From positions 49,934-113,933 of the forward strand of contig PKUV01000059.1 of NCBI GenBank assembly GCA_003131315.1: a DNA stretch of 64,000 bases, written 5' to 3'. Made by a program: the position numbers and the translations under genes. Origin of the DNA: Acidobacteriaceae bacterium (GTDB lineage: Bacteria; Acidobacteriota; Terriglobia; Terriglobales; Acidobacteriaceae). Position 1 is the first letter of the stretch. Every line of letters begins with the position of its first letter. Shown here piece by piece: positions 51,376 through 60,264 of the stretch. A model generated the notes under the pieces. It ran no database searches. It was given only the letters and a program-made list of their open reading frames with translations, and was not told the DNA's origin.

Positions 51376-53607
51376 ATGTCCTTGCGCATCCTGGGCTTCA
51401 TCCTGGCCGCCGTGCTCCTGGTCGGCTACCGCCTAATCAAGCCGCGCACCCATGCCTCCGACCTGCCTGACCGCTTTAATCTCTCCGCCCTGTTTCTGGC
51501 GAGCGCTCTCACCCTCTTTGCGGAACTCGCCCTCATCCGCTGGGTCGCTACCGAAGTCCGCGTGTTTGCCTATGTAAAAAACCTGGCGCTGCTGCTCTGT
51601 TTTCTCGGCTTCGGACTGGGCTGCGCTCTGGCTAGCCAACGCCCACGCTGGCGGACCGCCGCCACCGCTCTCGTCGGATTGATCGTCATCGTGCGCCTGC
51701 CCTGGCGCGGCCCGCAGATCATGGAGAGCCTCTCGCAATACCTCGGCGCGGCGCAGGACGTCGAGATATGGGCCACTCGCGCCGTGCACGACACCCCTGG
51801 CCTTCTTTTGGCCGTGGCCGTCACCGCCATCCTGCTCTTACTCATCACTTACATTTTCATCCCTATCGGACAGACTGTAAGCCGCCAGATCGAACTGGCC
51901 CCGCGCACGCTTTATGGCTACTCTTGGAACCTGGCGGGCAGTCTGGCCGGCATCCTCGCATTCTTTGCCGTGTCCTGGTTGGCTCTGCCCCCCGCGGTAT
52001 GGTTCACCATCGTTCTGGCGGGCATGGCGCTGCTGCAATCCAACCGGAGCGACACCATCCGCCTCGCCGCCGCCGTCTTGCCCGTAGCGCTCCTGCTCGT
52101 CGATCCTTCCACTCCCCACCACTTCAACCTCTGGACTCCCTACCAGCAGATCGAAGTCGAGGATGAGAATTTTCCCAACGGCGAACTCTCCCGCACCGAG
52201 ATTCGCGTCAATCACACCGGCTACCAGGTAGTTGTGAATCTCTCTCCCGACTTTCTGGATCGTCACCCAGGGTTGTTGGACGAGGCGCCGGACGAAAATC
52301 CCTACAATCTGCCCTTCCGTTTCACCTCCCCGAACCCGAGCGTCCTGATCGTCGGCTCGGGTACCGGGAATGACGTTGCCGCCGCTCTGCGCCATCGGAG
52401 CCGCGCCGTCGATGCCGTGGAAATCGACCCCAAAATTCTCGACCTCGGACGCCGCCGCCACCCCGAGCATCCCTACGACGATCCGCGCGTCTCCGCCCAC
52501 CTCACCGACGCCCGCGCCTTCATGAAGCGCACCACTGCCCGTTACGACCTCATCCTTTTCGGATTGCTCGATTCCCACACCCAGCTCTCCGACTATTCCA
52601 ACATGCGCCTCGACAACTTCGTTTACACCGAAGAGTCTTTCCGCGAAGCTCGCGCACTGCTCGCACCGAACGGCGTCCTGTTCCTTAAGTTCCAGATCAA
52701 TCACCCTTTCGTGGGACGACGCCTGGCCGAAATGCTGACCCGCACCTTCGGTAAAGCTCCAGTGGTTTTCCTCGCGCCTTCTAGTTACACCGCGGGCGCC
52801 ACCTGTTTTGCCGTCTCGCCCTCAGCACAGGTGGAAGCAAGCCTTGCCGCCGATCTTCGCTTGCGTCAGTTCGTCGCGGCCCGGCGTCCAGCCTTTCTCG
52901 CCTTGCCCGAAGTCGCCGTCACCACCGACGATTGGCCCTATCTCTACCATCAGGGACACTGGATCCCGGGCATCTTCTACCTGCTCAGCGCCCTCGTCAT
53001 TTTGCTCGCGGCCGTCTTCTATTTTAAGATTCCGGAAGCCCGCACCCGCGTTCCTTCTCTCTTTTTCTTCAGCATGGGCGCCGGATTCCTGCTGCTCGAA
53101 ACGCAAGTCGTCAGCCGGCTGGCTTTGTATTTTGGGACCACATGGCAAGTCAACGGCATCGTGATCGCCGCCATTCTCTCGGCGCTTCTCCTCGCCAACT
53201 TCGTCATCGAAAGACAGAAACAACGCCCCACGTGGCCACGCTCCTGGACTCTGATCGGCATCCTCGTCGGCATCGCCTGCGCCTACTTCGTACCCTTCAA
53301 CCGTATTCCCGGCTCGGCGGCCATGGTCGGCTCCTTCGCCGCCCTGATCTTCGCCATCCCGGTTTTCTTTGCCGGATTGTTGTTCGCCTCTGAATTCCGC
53401 TCCGCTGACTCCCCCGCCGCGGCCCTCGGCGCCAACATGCTAGGAGCCGTCGTCGGTGGCCTCCTGGAAAACCTGTCGCTGATCGTCGGGATGAAAGCGC
53501 TTCTCGTGGTCGCCGCTCTCTTGTATTCCCTGGCCGCCCTAGGTTTCCTCGGACTCCCATTGCCCCGGCCCGCCGCCTCAATCCCGCCAGATCGAAGCCA
53601 ACCGTAG
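51376..53607 (+). CDS. Polytopic membrane protein with a spermidine-synthase-like domain
   Basis: A 743-residue protein: N-terminal membrane helices (about 1-280), a soluble SAM-methyltransferase-fold domain (about 315-500) with GSGTGNDVAAALRH, VDAVEIDPKILDLGRRRHPE and VSAHLTDARAFM, and a C-terminal membrane region (about 560-740). The dcSAM/SAM-binding glycine loop and acidic motif are intact, but the aminopropyltransferase active-site residues are not clear, so the activity is uncertain. I start at the ATG at 51376. Its last residues and TAG lie in the palindrome at 53603. Confidence 0.8.
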   Translation: MSLRILGFILAAVLLVGYRLIKPRTHASDLPDRFNLSALFLASALTLFAELALIRWVATEVRVFAYVKNLALLLCFLGFGLGCALASQRPRWRTAATALVGLIVIVRLPWRGPQIMESLSQYLGAAQDVEIWATRAVHDTPGLLLAVAVTAILLLLITYIFIPIGQTVSRQIELAPRTLYGYSWNLAGSLAGILAFFAVSWLALPPAVWFTIVLAGMALLQSNRSDTIRLAAAVLPVALLLVDPSTPHHFNLWTPYQQIEVEDENFPNGELSRTEIRVNHTGYQVVVNLSPDFLDRHPGLLDEAPDENPYNLPFRFTSPNPSVLIVGSGTGNDVAAALRHRSRAVDAVEIDPKILDLGRRRHPEHPYDDPRVSAHLTDARAFMKRTTARYDLILFGLLDSHTQLSDYSNMRLDNFVYTEESFREARALLAPNGVLFLKFQINHPFVGRRLAEMLTRTFGKAPVVFLAPSSYTAGATCFAVSPSAQVEASLAADLRLRQFVAARRPAFLALPEVAVTTDDWPYLYHQGHWIPGIFYLLSALVILLAAVFYFKIPEARTRVPSLFFFSMGAGFLLLETQVVSRLALYFGTTWQVNGIVIAAILSALLLANFVIERQKQRPTWPRSWTLIGILVGIACAYFVPFNRIPGSAAMVGSFAALIFAIPVFFAGLLFASEFRSADSPAAALGANMLGAVVGGLLENLSLIVGMKALLVVAALLYSLAALGFLGLPLPRPAASIPPDRSQP

Positions 53608-53653
53608 AGACGCGGCTTGCCGCGTCTGAGACGAGGCAAGCCGCGTCTCTACG
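53603..53653. repeat. Palindrome GTAGAGACGCGGC, copy 3 (expanded)
   Basis: CCGTAGAGACGCGGCTTGCC and GGCAAGCCGCGTCTCTACGG arms surround GCGTCTGAGACGA, forming a longer stem than the other copies. It supplies the TAG stop of the membrane protein gene. Confidence 0.7.
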
Positions 53654-53716
53654 GGAAGATGATCCAAAGAAAAGCGGAAAAGCGACAGCAGCGATCGAAG
53701 AAAGCGCCAAGCGCTA

Positions 53717-53843
53717 GCAGGCGGCCGAAAAACTCCTGTTTCGTATCAGGGCATCGCTTTAGCTTTAGCGATGCCGGAAGTTCTCGAAGTCAGACGCCCC
53801 TTTAGGGGCTGGGCATCGAGAATCGACTTTCTCCGCAGCCTGC
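53717..53843 (-). repeat. MITE-like palindromic element, copy 8 (minus orientation)
   Basis: GCAGGCGGCCGAAAAACTCC at the left, TTCGTATCAGGGCATCGC, an imperfectly duplicated TTTAGC centre (GCTTTAGCTTTAGC), TTCTCGAAGTCAGACGCCCC, CCCCTTTAGGGG and a right end TCTCCGCAGCCTGC. The 6-base internal duplication shows these hairpins can slip. Confidence 0.75.
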
Positions 53844-53975
53844 AAGAAAAGAAAAACGAGTGGAAAAGAGAAACGTAGCGAGAGGCGAGTTGGGTTGTTC
53901 GCCAGAAGCTGAAAGCTGACACCGGAAAGGCGGCCTGCCAGCGCGATCACGTTCGTCAAAAAACGCCCGAAGCCT

Positions 53976-54659
53976 TCACCAGCGCAGCCCAACCGTGATT
54001 GGCATGACGATGGTCTTGCCGTCGCTGTGATAAGCGCGATGGTAGCGGCCTTCGATGTAGAGCTTGGCATTACCCAGATGGTTCAGACGATAGGTGACTC
54101 CGCCGCCGTAGTTGAAGCCGCCCGCATCCTTGGAGTTCGAAGACATGGTTTGCGGGGTGATAGGGTTGCCGAAGATATCGCGGTTAATGTCCCACCATCT
54201 CCACGCGGGCTCGTAGACTGTGCCGGCTTGGAGGGACCGGCTGGGCACCGAAACGCTGCGCCGATAGAAACCCACGCCGAAAATTCCGTATGCGCCCAAA
54301 TTGCCCAAATGACGCGGCACGGTGACGATGCCGTCCAGGCTTATCGACTGCATATGTCCGCTTTGGCCCGACAGCGACTGACTCTGGATCACGTTGGGCC
54401 GAAAGTTGAGGCCGTAGTACATGTATTCGGCATCCACCCCGAACAGGCGGCTGAAGTTGACGCCACCTCCGACCACACTCTGAAAAGAGTTCCCGACAAA
54501 GCTGGCGACATCGCCGCGGCCGACGCCAGGTCCGCCGCCGGCGGTAAAGTTAAAACGATTGAAATTTGATTGTGCCGAAGCCGATGCGACAAGCCCGCAA
54601 AAGGCAAGTAAGAACAGTATCCGATTCCTCAATCTCGATCTCCTGTTTCGTAGAGCCAC
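53976..54659 (-). CDS. Outer-membrane beta-barrel protein
   Basis: A 227-residue exported protein: signal peptide (to about SASAQS), then alternating aromatic strands (GGGVNFSRLFGVDAEYMYYG, GGVTYRLNHLGNAKLYIEGR) and a C-terminal strand ending in GLRW, with an aromatic last residue as in outer-membrane barrels. OmpA/OmpW-like in size. It is on the same strand as the next upstream gene, an exported protein. Confidence 0.8.
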   Translation of the reverse strand: MALRNRRSRLRNRILFLLAFCGLVASASAQSNFNRFNFTAGGGPGVGRGDVASFVGNSFQSVVGGGVNFSRLFGVDAEYMYYGLNFRPNVIQSQSLSGQSGHMQSISLDGIVTVPRHLGNLGAYGIFGVGFYRRSVSVPSRSLQAGTVYEPAWRWWDINRDIFGNPITPQTMSSNSKDAGGFNYGGGVTYRLNHLGNAKLYIEGRYHRAYHSDGKTIVMPITVGLRW

Positions 54660-54743
54660 GCTCGTAAAACCATAGTTCTGCCACGACCGCTTTTCTTCAA
54701 CTTAGATGCGCACGCACAAAAGGAAAGCCAGCCTTTTTCCCGG

Positions 54744-55568
54744 TCAGTTGTGTCCGGCGGTCGGCCGGGACACGTGGTGGATCTTCCCGTAGAACACCGG
54801 CCAGTACTCGCGGAGCATGTTTCCACCCGCTCGTTGTGCCACATCCAGACCATAGCGCAGGAATGTGTCTCCGACGGTGCGGTTCCGATCCGGCCAGTAG
54901 ACGTTCGCCAGTCCCTCGGCCATAAGTGGCCCTACCAACCCGGACCAGTTGGCGACGTCGCGACCGTCATCGTTGCGCGTGACGAAGACCCGCTGCACCG
55001 AATACTTCACCGCGTGGGAGAAGGTCGGTTTGACCTCTGGATAAAAACGCGGATCCTGGTGCAGCGCCGAGGCCAGCAAAAACTCCCCGAAGAAATTGCT
55101 GGACGCCTGGCGCCCCATGGAGGACCCGAATCGCTTGGCATATGCATCCCAACCCTGTCCGAAGCCAGTGGGCGAGTTCTCCGCCTGGTTGACCGCCGAA
55201 CCCAGGGCCGCCCATGTCAGCGTGTGCAAGGAAATGCTGTTGTCCACGAACAGTTGAAATTTCTGCCCTGTCGAAAGTCGCTCCGTACTGGAAGCGATGT
55301 CGGGGAAGAAGATGGACTTCTTCTGCAACTGATCGTACAAGGCCACGGGCGGAATCTTCGCCGGAGCACTCGGAGCTTGCCCGGTCGATGAAGCGCCGGT
55401 CTGAGTCTGCGGCTTCGGCGTTTCCTGGGCGGGTGCTGCACTTGTCCAGCCGAACGCGATCGCTCCGAAAAAAATCAACGCGCACAGGGGCGGTTGCAGA
55501 GAGAGCGCCTTGTTGGACTGCCTGACGGGCGCAGTTCCATAGATGCTGATTTCCTGGCGAGACGGCAT
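54744..55568 (-). CDS. Exported protein of unknown function
   Basis: A 274-residue protein with a signal-type hydrophobic N-terminus (about 24-45, LQPPLCALIFFGAIAFGWTS), a Pro/Thr/Ser linker (about 50-72), and a folded part rich in Phe/Tyr/Trp (GKFQLFVDNSISLHTLTW, ASNFFGEFLLASALHQDPRF, REYWPVFYGKIH). No family recognised. It lies upstream of the barrel gene on the same strand, separated by 84 bases, so the two could be co-expressed. Confidence 0.65.
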   Translation of the reverse strand: MPSRQEISIYGTAPVRQSNKALSLQPPLCALIFFGAIAFGWTSAAPAQETPKPQTQTGASSTGQAPSAPAKIPPVALYDQLQKKSIFFPDIASSTERLSTGQKFQLFVDNSISLHTLTWAALGSAVNQAENSPTGFGQGWDAYAKRFGSSMGRQASSNFFGEFLLASALHQDPRFYPEVKPTFSHAVKYSVQRVFVTRNDDGRDVANWSGLVGPLMAEGLANVYWPDRNRTVGDTFLRYGLDVAQRAGGNMLREYWPVFYGKIHHVSRPTAGHN

Positions 55569-55622
55569 CGCTAGAGATTACTCAATCGCCAGCCCGGCGG
55601 CAAACGCTTAAAACCCCAAAAT

Positions 55623-55706
55623 CAGGTTTCAAGGTTTCAGAGTCTCAAGGTCTGAACTAGCATCTGGCATTGGCGGAACCTTGAAACCTTGAAACTTTGA
55701 AACCTG
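55623..55706. repeat. Inverted repeat of GGTTTCAAGG units
   Basis: CAGGTTTCAAGGTTTCAGAG (left) and CCTTGAAACCTTGAAACTTT and GAAACCTG (right) across 32 bases. Same motif family as 1182 and 46651. It is between two convergent/tandem minus-strand genes. Confidence 0.65.
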
Positions 55707-55714
55707 GCTCGACT

Positions 55715-55936
55715 TCAGACAACTTCTCCGGCCCGAGCCGCCAGGTACTCCAGCAGTTCGCGGACGGTCAGGCCCGACTGCAGCAACTGAATCATCTGAT
55801 CTGCACTGACTCCTATTTGTTCGCCCAACGCAACAATCTTGGCGACCGCGCGCTGCAGCGCTTCTTTCTGGGCAAAGGTGAGCGGCTCGGCTAGGCCACG
55901 GCTCACGGCTGCATTCCGATGCAGTTCTGTCGTCAT
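55715..55936 (-). CDS. Small conserved hypothetical protein (73 aa)
   Basis: A 73-residue helical protein: TTELHRNAAVSRGLAEPLTF, then EALQRAVAKIVALGEQIGVS and ADQMIQLLQSGLTVRELLEY. I start at MTTELHRN because the region upstream of it is basic and low-complexity; ATGs at 55978 and 56056 are also in frame. It ends 8 bases after a palindromic repeat. No family recognised; composition is protein-like. Confidence 0.55.
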   Translation of the reverse strand: MTTELHRNAAVSRGLAEPLTFAQKEALQRAVAKIVALGEQIGVSADQMIQLLQSGLTVRELLEYLAARAGEVV

Positions 55937-56173
55937 TCGAGTCTCCACGTCTTTGCACAACGCTGGCTTGGATTCCATGCCACCCCGTCGTTCCCGGAAC
56001 CGGAATCCGGCCAGGATTACCCACTTGTAGCGCCGACTTGTGGCATGATCCGCCAATCCAGTCGGTCTGCGCTGTGATGCCGCTTACTTGTAATTGTGAT
56101 GAAATTGACGGGCTGGCTCCCCGATGGACGGACGGGACCAGTCAAGGCGTTCTCCGGCTTGCGAACCGAAGGC

Positions 56174-56197
56174 AAGAGACGCGGCAAGCCGCGTCTC
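56174..56197. repeat. Palindrome AGAGACGCGGC, copy 4
   Basis: AGAGACGCGGC/AA/GCCGCGTCTCT. Same family as 23398, 34520 and 53603, with the outer GTAG replaced by CA on the left. Confidence 0.65.
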
Positions 56198-56206
56198 TAC
56201 ACGACG

Positions 56207-56349
56207 CTAGCAGGCTGAGGAAAAACTCAATCTCGGGCTTGATTTTGGGTGGCGCAGCGCTTCAGCGCTGCCATAACTGTTCTCAGTGTCGGCTTTAGCC
56301 GCTGGGGTCAGACTGCGGCGCAGAAGATACTTTTTCCGCAGCCTCCTAG
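56207..56349. repeat. MITE-like element with a different interior (copy 9)
   Basis: TAGCAGGCTGAGGAAAAACT (left) and TTTTTCCGCAGCCTCCTA (right) are the same type of terminal inverted repeats as in copy 2, but the interior has other hairpins (GGCGCAGCGCTTCAGCGCTGCC and GGCTTTAGCC). So the same ends carry different cargo. It abuts the M20 gene and supplies its TAG stop. Confidence 0.65.
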
Positions 56350-57656
56350 GGTTTACTCATCAATTCCAGAATCGCCGCCATCTCGACTTCGATTCCCGTC
56401 TTTAGGCTGGGTTCGCGGTCGGGCGCGAAGTAGGGGGAATGCGGGCCGGGAAGCGCCCCTCCACTCTTCATTGCCTCCGCATATTTCGCCGGGTTGACCG
56501 CGCCCAATTCGAGCATGACGCTCGGAACTCCCCCGAAGCGATATTCGGCAAAATCGTCGCTGGCCATAATCGGACGTCCGAGTACGACGTTCGCATCTCC
56601 CATGACCTGCTTCAGCCGTTCCGCGACACGGTTGGTGATTTGAGGATCGTTGTACACCGCGCCGACGCCTTCCATGAGTTGGACGAGCGGCTTTTTGGGA
56701 GCGCCCGCGGCTGCGGCTTCCGCCACCGCGATCCGCTCGATGGCCGCCAGCAGGTGCTTGCGAACCTCATCTTTGTAGGAACGTACGGTCAGCTGCATCA
56801 GAACTTCGTCGGGAATGATGTTGTTCTTGGTGCCGCCGTGGATCGTACCCACTGTGATGACAGCCGGCTCTTGCGGATCGATTTCGCGGGAGACGATGGT
56901 CTGCCAGCTCACGATGGTTCGCGCGGCGATCACGATGGGATCGACCGTCTCCTGCGGGGCCGAGCCGTGTCCGCCGACACCGTACACAGTGACGTTCACG
57001 GAATCGGCATTCGACGCGCTGAAGCCGGGCGTGTAGCCGACTTTCCCGGCGGGGAGTCCGTTGCTGTCGTGCACGGCGAAGGCGAAGTCGGGCTTGGGGA
57101 AGCGGGTGAACAGGCCCTCTTTGATCATGGCCTTGGCGCCGCCGATGCGCTCCTCGGCGGGCTGACCCACATAGATAAAGGTTCCGCGCCAGCGGTCTTT
57201 ATTCTGCGCCAGCAGCGCGGCGGTTCCGATGCCGATCGCCATGTGCAGGTCGTGGCCGCAAGCATGCATCACCGGCACTTCGACGCCGCGGTCATCATGC
57301 GTGGTGACGTGGCTGGCGTAAGGGAGACCCGTTTTCTCCGGGACCGGCAAGGCATCGAGTTCGGCGCGCAACATGACCACGGGGCCGGAGCCGTTCTTGA
57401 AAACGCCGACCACGCCGTTGCCGCCAACTCCGGTGGTGACGTCGTATCCGAGCTTGCGAAGCTGGTCGGCGATCTTGGCCGCAGTCTTCTCCTCGTGATA
57501 GGAAAGCTCGGGATTGCGGTGCAGGTCGAGATAGAGCGCTTCAACCTGGGGATAGACGGCATCGATCTGGGTGGACGGAGCGCGCCAGGGCTCGGCGGCC
57601 CACGACGCAACGGAGAGCGAGAGGAGAAGAAGCAGGAGACGTTTCATAGCGTTCAT
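56346..57656 (-). CDS. Exported M20-family amidohydrolase (hippurate hydrolase-like)
   Basis: A 436-residue zinc peptidase with a signal peptide (MNAMKRLLLLLLSLSVASWA) and the M20D layout: LHRNPELSYHEE, AELDALPVPEKTGLPYAS, CGHDLHMAIGIGTAALLA and GTFIYVGQPAEERIGGAKAM. The catalytic Asp/Glu and the Cys/His/Asp/Glu zinc ligands are all present. It should remove acyl or amide groups from amino acids in the periplasm. It is followed by a repeat and preceded by bacilliredoxin on the same strand. Confidence 0.93.
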   Translation of the reverse strand: MNAMKRLLLLLLSLSVASWAAEPWRAPSTQIDAVYPQVEALYLDLHRNPELSYHEEKTAAKIADQLRKLGYDVTTGVGGNGVVGVFKNGSGPVVMLRAELDALPVPEKTGLPYASHVTTHDDRGVEVPVMHACGHDLHMAIGIGTAALLAQNKDRWRGTFIYVGQPAEERIGGAKAMIKEGLFTRFPKPDFAFAVHDSNGLPAGKVGYTPGFSASNADSVNVTVYGVGGHGSAPQETVDPIVIAARTIVSWQTIVSREIDPQEPAVITVGTIHGGTKNNIIPDEVLMQLTVRSYKDEVRKHLLAAIERIAVAEAAAAGAPKKPLVQLMEGVGAVYNDPQITNRVAERLKQVMGDANVVLGRPIMASDDFAEYRFGGVPSVMLELGAVNPAKYAEAMKSGGALPGPHSPYFAPDREPSLKTGIEVEMAAILELMSKP

Positions 57657-57749
57657 GTGGAAGTTTTTCCGTGAACGGCATTAGAACACAAACGGCCGGA
57701 GGAACGCAGACGGGCGGGAGACGCCCGGCGCTCCATTAATTATTTCTAT

Positions 57750-57790
57750 GCCCGTGTGGGGACGGGGCTTCGCCCCGTCCCCACACGGGC
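57750..57790 (-). terminator. Strong hairpin directly after the bacilliredoxin stop
   Basis: A perfect 19-base stem (57750-57768 with 57772-57790) around TTC. It begins at the TAG stop of the bacilliredoxin gene. The following minus-strand DNA is A/T-rich but not a clean U-tract, so factor-independent termination is likely but not certain. Confidence 0.6.
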
Positions 57791-58221
57791 TAGCGAACCG
57801 TCGTGGCTGCGCAGTGCTGATCGAAGGCGGCTTTCAGGTCGGAGGCGATGGCGGAGGCTTCGCGGGTTTCGATCTGATGGCGCTGCATCATGTAGACCGG
57901 CTTGCCGTCGCGCAGAATCGCGATGGAAGGCGAAGATGGCGGGTATCCGGTGAAATAGGAACGGGCGCGCTCCGTCGCTTCCGTGTCCTGTCCGGCAAAT
58001 ACGGTCGCGATTTTGCCGGGCTTGGCCGCATTCTGCAACGCCAGGCGCACGGCGGGACGCATGCGGCCGGCAGCGCATCCGCAAATGGAATTCACGACCA
58101 CCATGGTTGTGCCGGGTTCGTTCTGCACAAACCGGTCAACGTCGGCGGCGCTGCGTAGCTCTTCAATTCCCAGACGCGTCAGTTCTTCACGCATCGGGAT
58201 CACCATTATTTCGGGATACAT
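57790..58221 (-). CDS. BrxA/BrxB-family bacilliredoxin
   Basis: A 143-residue thioredoxin-fold protein that removes bacillithiol mixed disulfides. The CGC active site is in SICGCAAGRMRPAV (Cys47, Cys49), with the family blocks YPEIMVIPMREELTRLG, TVFAGQDTEATERARSYF and PSSPSIAILRDGKPV. Length and motif are standard. Its presence implies bacillithiol or a similar low-molecular-weight thiol in the cell; no bacillithiol biosynthesis gene is in the window. Confidence 0.92.
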   Translation of the reverse strand: MYPEIMVIPMREELTRLGIEELRSAADVDRFVQNEPGTTMVVVNSICGCAAGRMRPAVRLALQNAAKPGKIATVFAGQDTEATERARSYFTGYPPSSPSIAILRDGKPVYMMQRHQIETREASAIASDLKAAFDQHCAATTVR

Positions 58222-58240
58222 GGACTCTCCTGTATTTTAG

Positions 58241-58326
58241 GGCATTGAGTCATTGAATCATTGAGGCATTGAGTGATTCAATTCCAATGATTCAATGATT
58301 CAATGATTCAATGACTCAATGATTCA
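58241..58326. repeat. ATTGA(G/A)TCATTGA-type repeat and its complement
   Basis: Tandem units ATTGAGTC, ATTGAATC and ATTGAGGC (left part, 58241-58275) face ATGATTCA/CAATGACTCA units (right, 58285-58326). A weaker copy follows murB (about 59452-59490). Not a CRISPR: unit length 8-10 and no spacers. Confidence 0.65.
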
Positions 58327-58353
58327 ACCCTACTATAGAGCGACATTAGCCTC

Positions 58354-59436
58354 ATGACGATTCAGGAAAACGTTCCGCTGGCGCCATTGACCACCTTGCA
58401 GGTGGGCGGGGCGGCACGCTACTTTGCGGAATTGAGGAGAGAAGACGACGTTCGGGAGGCCGCGCAGTTCGCGAAAACCCGCGAACTGCCGCTGTTTGTG
58501 CTGGGCGGCGGAAGCAACCTGGTCATCGCCGATTCCGGCTGGCCGGGGCTGGTGCTGAGAATCGCGATCGGAGGAATCACCAGTCCAACTACGAATGACG
58601 CCACCGGCAACGCCGTGCTCTTCAGCGTGGGCGCAGGCGTCCACTGGGATGACTTCGTCGCCCAGGCGGTCGTGCAGAATTGCGCCGGAGTCGAGTGCCT
58701 GAGCGGTATTCCGGGCAGCGTCGGGGGCACGCCGGTGCAAAACGTTGGCGCCTATGGGCAGGAGGTCGCCGACACGATCGAGTCGGTGCGCGCGCTCGAC
58801 TTGAAAGAAGACCGCATTGTGGTGTTGCCCAAGCCGGCGTGCGGGTTCCGCTATCGCGCCAGCATCTTTAACAGCACAGAACGCGGACGGTACATCATCT
58901 TGCGGGTGAATTACCGGTTGAAGCGGGGTGGCGCTCCAAGTTTGAAGTACGCCGATTTGCAAAAGCACTTTGCCGAGCGCCTTGCGGGGCACACTGCCGA
59001 AAAAAAGACGCCGCCATCGCTCGCCGAAACCCGCGAGGCGGTGCTCGAAATACGGCGAGGGAAGGGCATGTTGATTGTCCCCGGAGACGACGATTGCCGC
59101 AGCGCCGGATCGTTCTTCAGGAATCCCGTGCTCAGCGAGGCGCAATTCAAAGACTTGGCCGAGCGCGCCGAATCGAAAGGATTGGAGATCCCCAGCTATC
59201 CCGCTCTCGATGCGCAACGCAAAGTTTCGGCGGCATGGCTGGTGGAACACTCGGGGTTCTCCAAGGGATATGCGGCGGGAGCGGCCGGGATCTCACGCAA
59301 ACATGCGCTGGCGCTGATCAACCGCGGAGACGCGAAGGCGAGCGATATTGTCGGGCTGAAAGATGAAATCCAGCACGGCGTGCAGGAAGCGTGGGGGATT
59401 CTGCTCGAGCTGGAGCCGGTGTTCGTAGGATTTTGA
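58354..59436 (+). CDS. murB: UDP-N-acetylmuramate dehydrogenase
   Basis: A 360-residue flavoenzyme that reduces UDP-GlcNAc-enolpyruvate to UDP-MurNAc in cell-wall synthesis. Diagnostic parts: NVPLAPLTTLQVGGAARYFA, GGGSNLVIADSGWPGLVL, the FAD loop ECLSGIPGSVGGTPVQNVGA, YGQEVADTIESVRAL and the catalytic-Ser segment SAGSFFRNPV. This is the type I architecture, with the extra C-terminal part (residues 300-360). It is not clustered with other mur genes. It starts at an ATG at 58354 with no strong ribosome-binding site. Confidence 0.95.
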   Translation: MTIQENVPLAPLTTLQVGGAARYFAELRREDDVREAAQFAKTRELPLFVLGGGSNLVIADSGWPGLVLRIAIGGITSPTTNDATGNAVLFSVGAGVHWDDFVAQAVVQNCAGVECLSGIPGSVGGTPVQNVGAYGQEVADTIESVRALDLKEDRIVVLPKPACGFRYRASIFNSTERGRYIILRVNYRLKRGGAPSLKYADLQKHFAERLAGHTAEKKTPPSLAETREAVLEIRRGKGMLIVPGDDDCRSAGSFFRNPVLSEAQFKDLAERAESKGLEIPSYPALDAQRKVSAAWLVEHSGFSKGYAAGAAGISRKHALALINRGDAKASDIVGLKDEIQHGVQEAWGILLELEPVFVGF

Positions 59437-59550
59437 CCGCGCTGCGGTCATCGATTTAATGCTTCAATGCCTCAATGTCTAAATGATTCAATAAAAAAGG
59501 GCGGCGCATCCCGGAGCGACGAAACCCCCATGCCGGCCCAGAGGTGTCCG

Positions 59551-60264
59551 TTACCGCGGGATCCGCCCCGTTGATTCCTCGGCCAGTTCGCGTGCTCGCT
59601 TGAAAATCTTTCGGAACATCTCTTTGGTTAGCTTGCCCGTCTGCGTGTTTTGGTTGGAGGGATGGTAGGAAGCTAAGAGCACGCGTCCATCGGGCAGGAC
59701 GTATTCGGCGCCGTGGCGGAATTCATACTCGCGCTTGCCGGCGATCAGCTTTCTGCGCTTCAGGTAATTGAGATAGGCTTCGAATCCGATTCTTCCCAAA
59801 GCAACGATGACGCGCAGATCTTTCAGTCCTTCGAGTTCGCGCTCCAGAAACGGAGCGCAGTTGGCCAGTTCCTCGGGTAGAGGCTTGTTGTCGGGCGGCG
59901 CGCAGCGGGCGGCGGCGGTTATGTAGAGACCGGTTAAGACCTGGCCATCGTTGCGGGCGGTCGCGGTGGGCAGCAGGGCGAATCCAGTTTCGTGCAACAC
60001 CGGGTACATAAAGTTGCCGGAAGAGTCTCCGGTAAACATGCGGCCGGTGCGATTGGAGCCGTGGGCGCCGGGAGCGAGTCCGAGAACGAGGACGCGGGCA
60101 TGGGGATCGCCGAAGCCGGGAACGGGCTTGCCCCAGTACTCGCAGTCGCGGTAAGCGCGGCGCTTCTCGCGGGCGATCTGCTCGCGATACACGACCAGAC
60201 GCGGACAGCGCGTGCAGGCAATGACTTCGGCGTTCAAAACCTTGAGCCAGTTGGGGATAGGCAT
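59551..60264 (-). CDS. Uracil-DNA glycosylase, family 5 (UDGb)
   Basis: A 237-residue glycosylase that removes uracil or other deaminated bases from DNA. It has the iron-sulphur cysteines (ACTRCPRLV at 16-24, and the Cys in AARCAPP and ANCAPF), the family 5 motif GLAPGAHGSNRTGRMFTGDS, and the C-terminal SYHPSNQNTQTGKLT. These motifs separate it from family 4 (UDGa). I start at MPIPNWLKVLNAEV; the in-frame part upstream of it is a translation of repeat DNA. Confidence 0.93.
   Translation of the reverse strand: MPIPNWLKVLNAEVIACTRCPRLVVYREQIAREKRRAYRDCEYWGKPVPGFGDPHARVLVLGLAPGAHGSNRTGRMFTGDSSGNFMYPVLHETGFALLPTATARNDGQVLTGLYITAAARCAPPDNKPLPEELANCAPFLERELEGLKDLRVIVALGRIGFEAYLNYLKRRKLIAGKREYEFRHGAEYVLPDGRVLLASYHPSNQNTQTGKLTKEMFRKIFKRARELAEESTGRIPR

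Noticed and set aside
58241..58326. CRISPR-like array
   Set aside because: Units are 8-10 bases, contiguous, without spacers of uniform size, and are followed by their complement.
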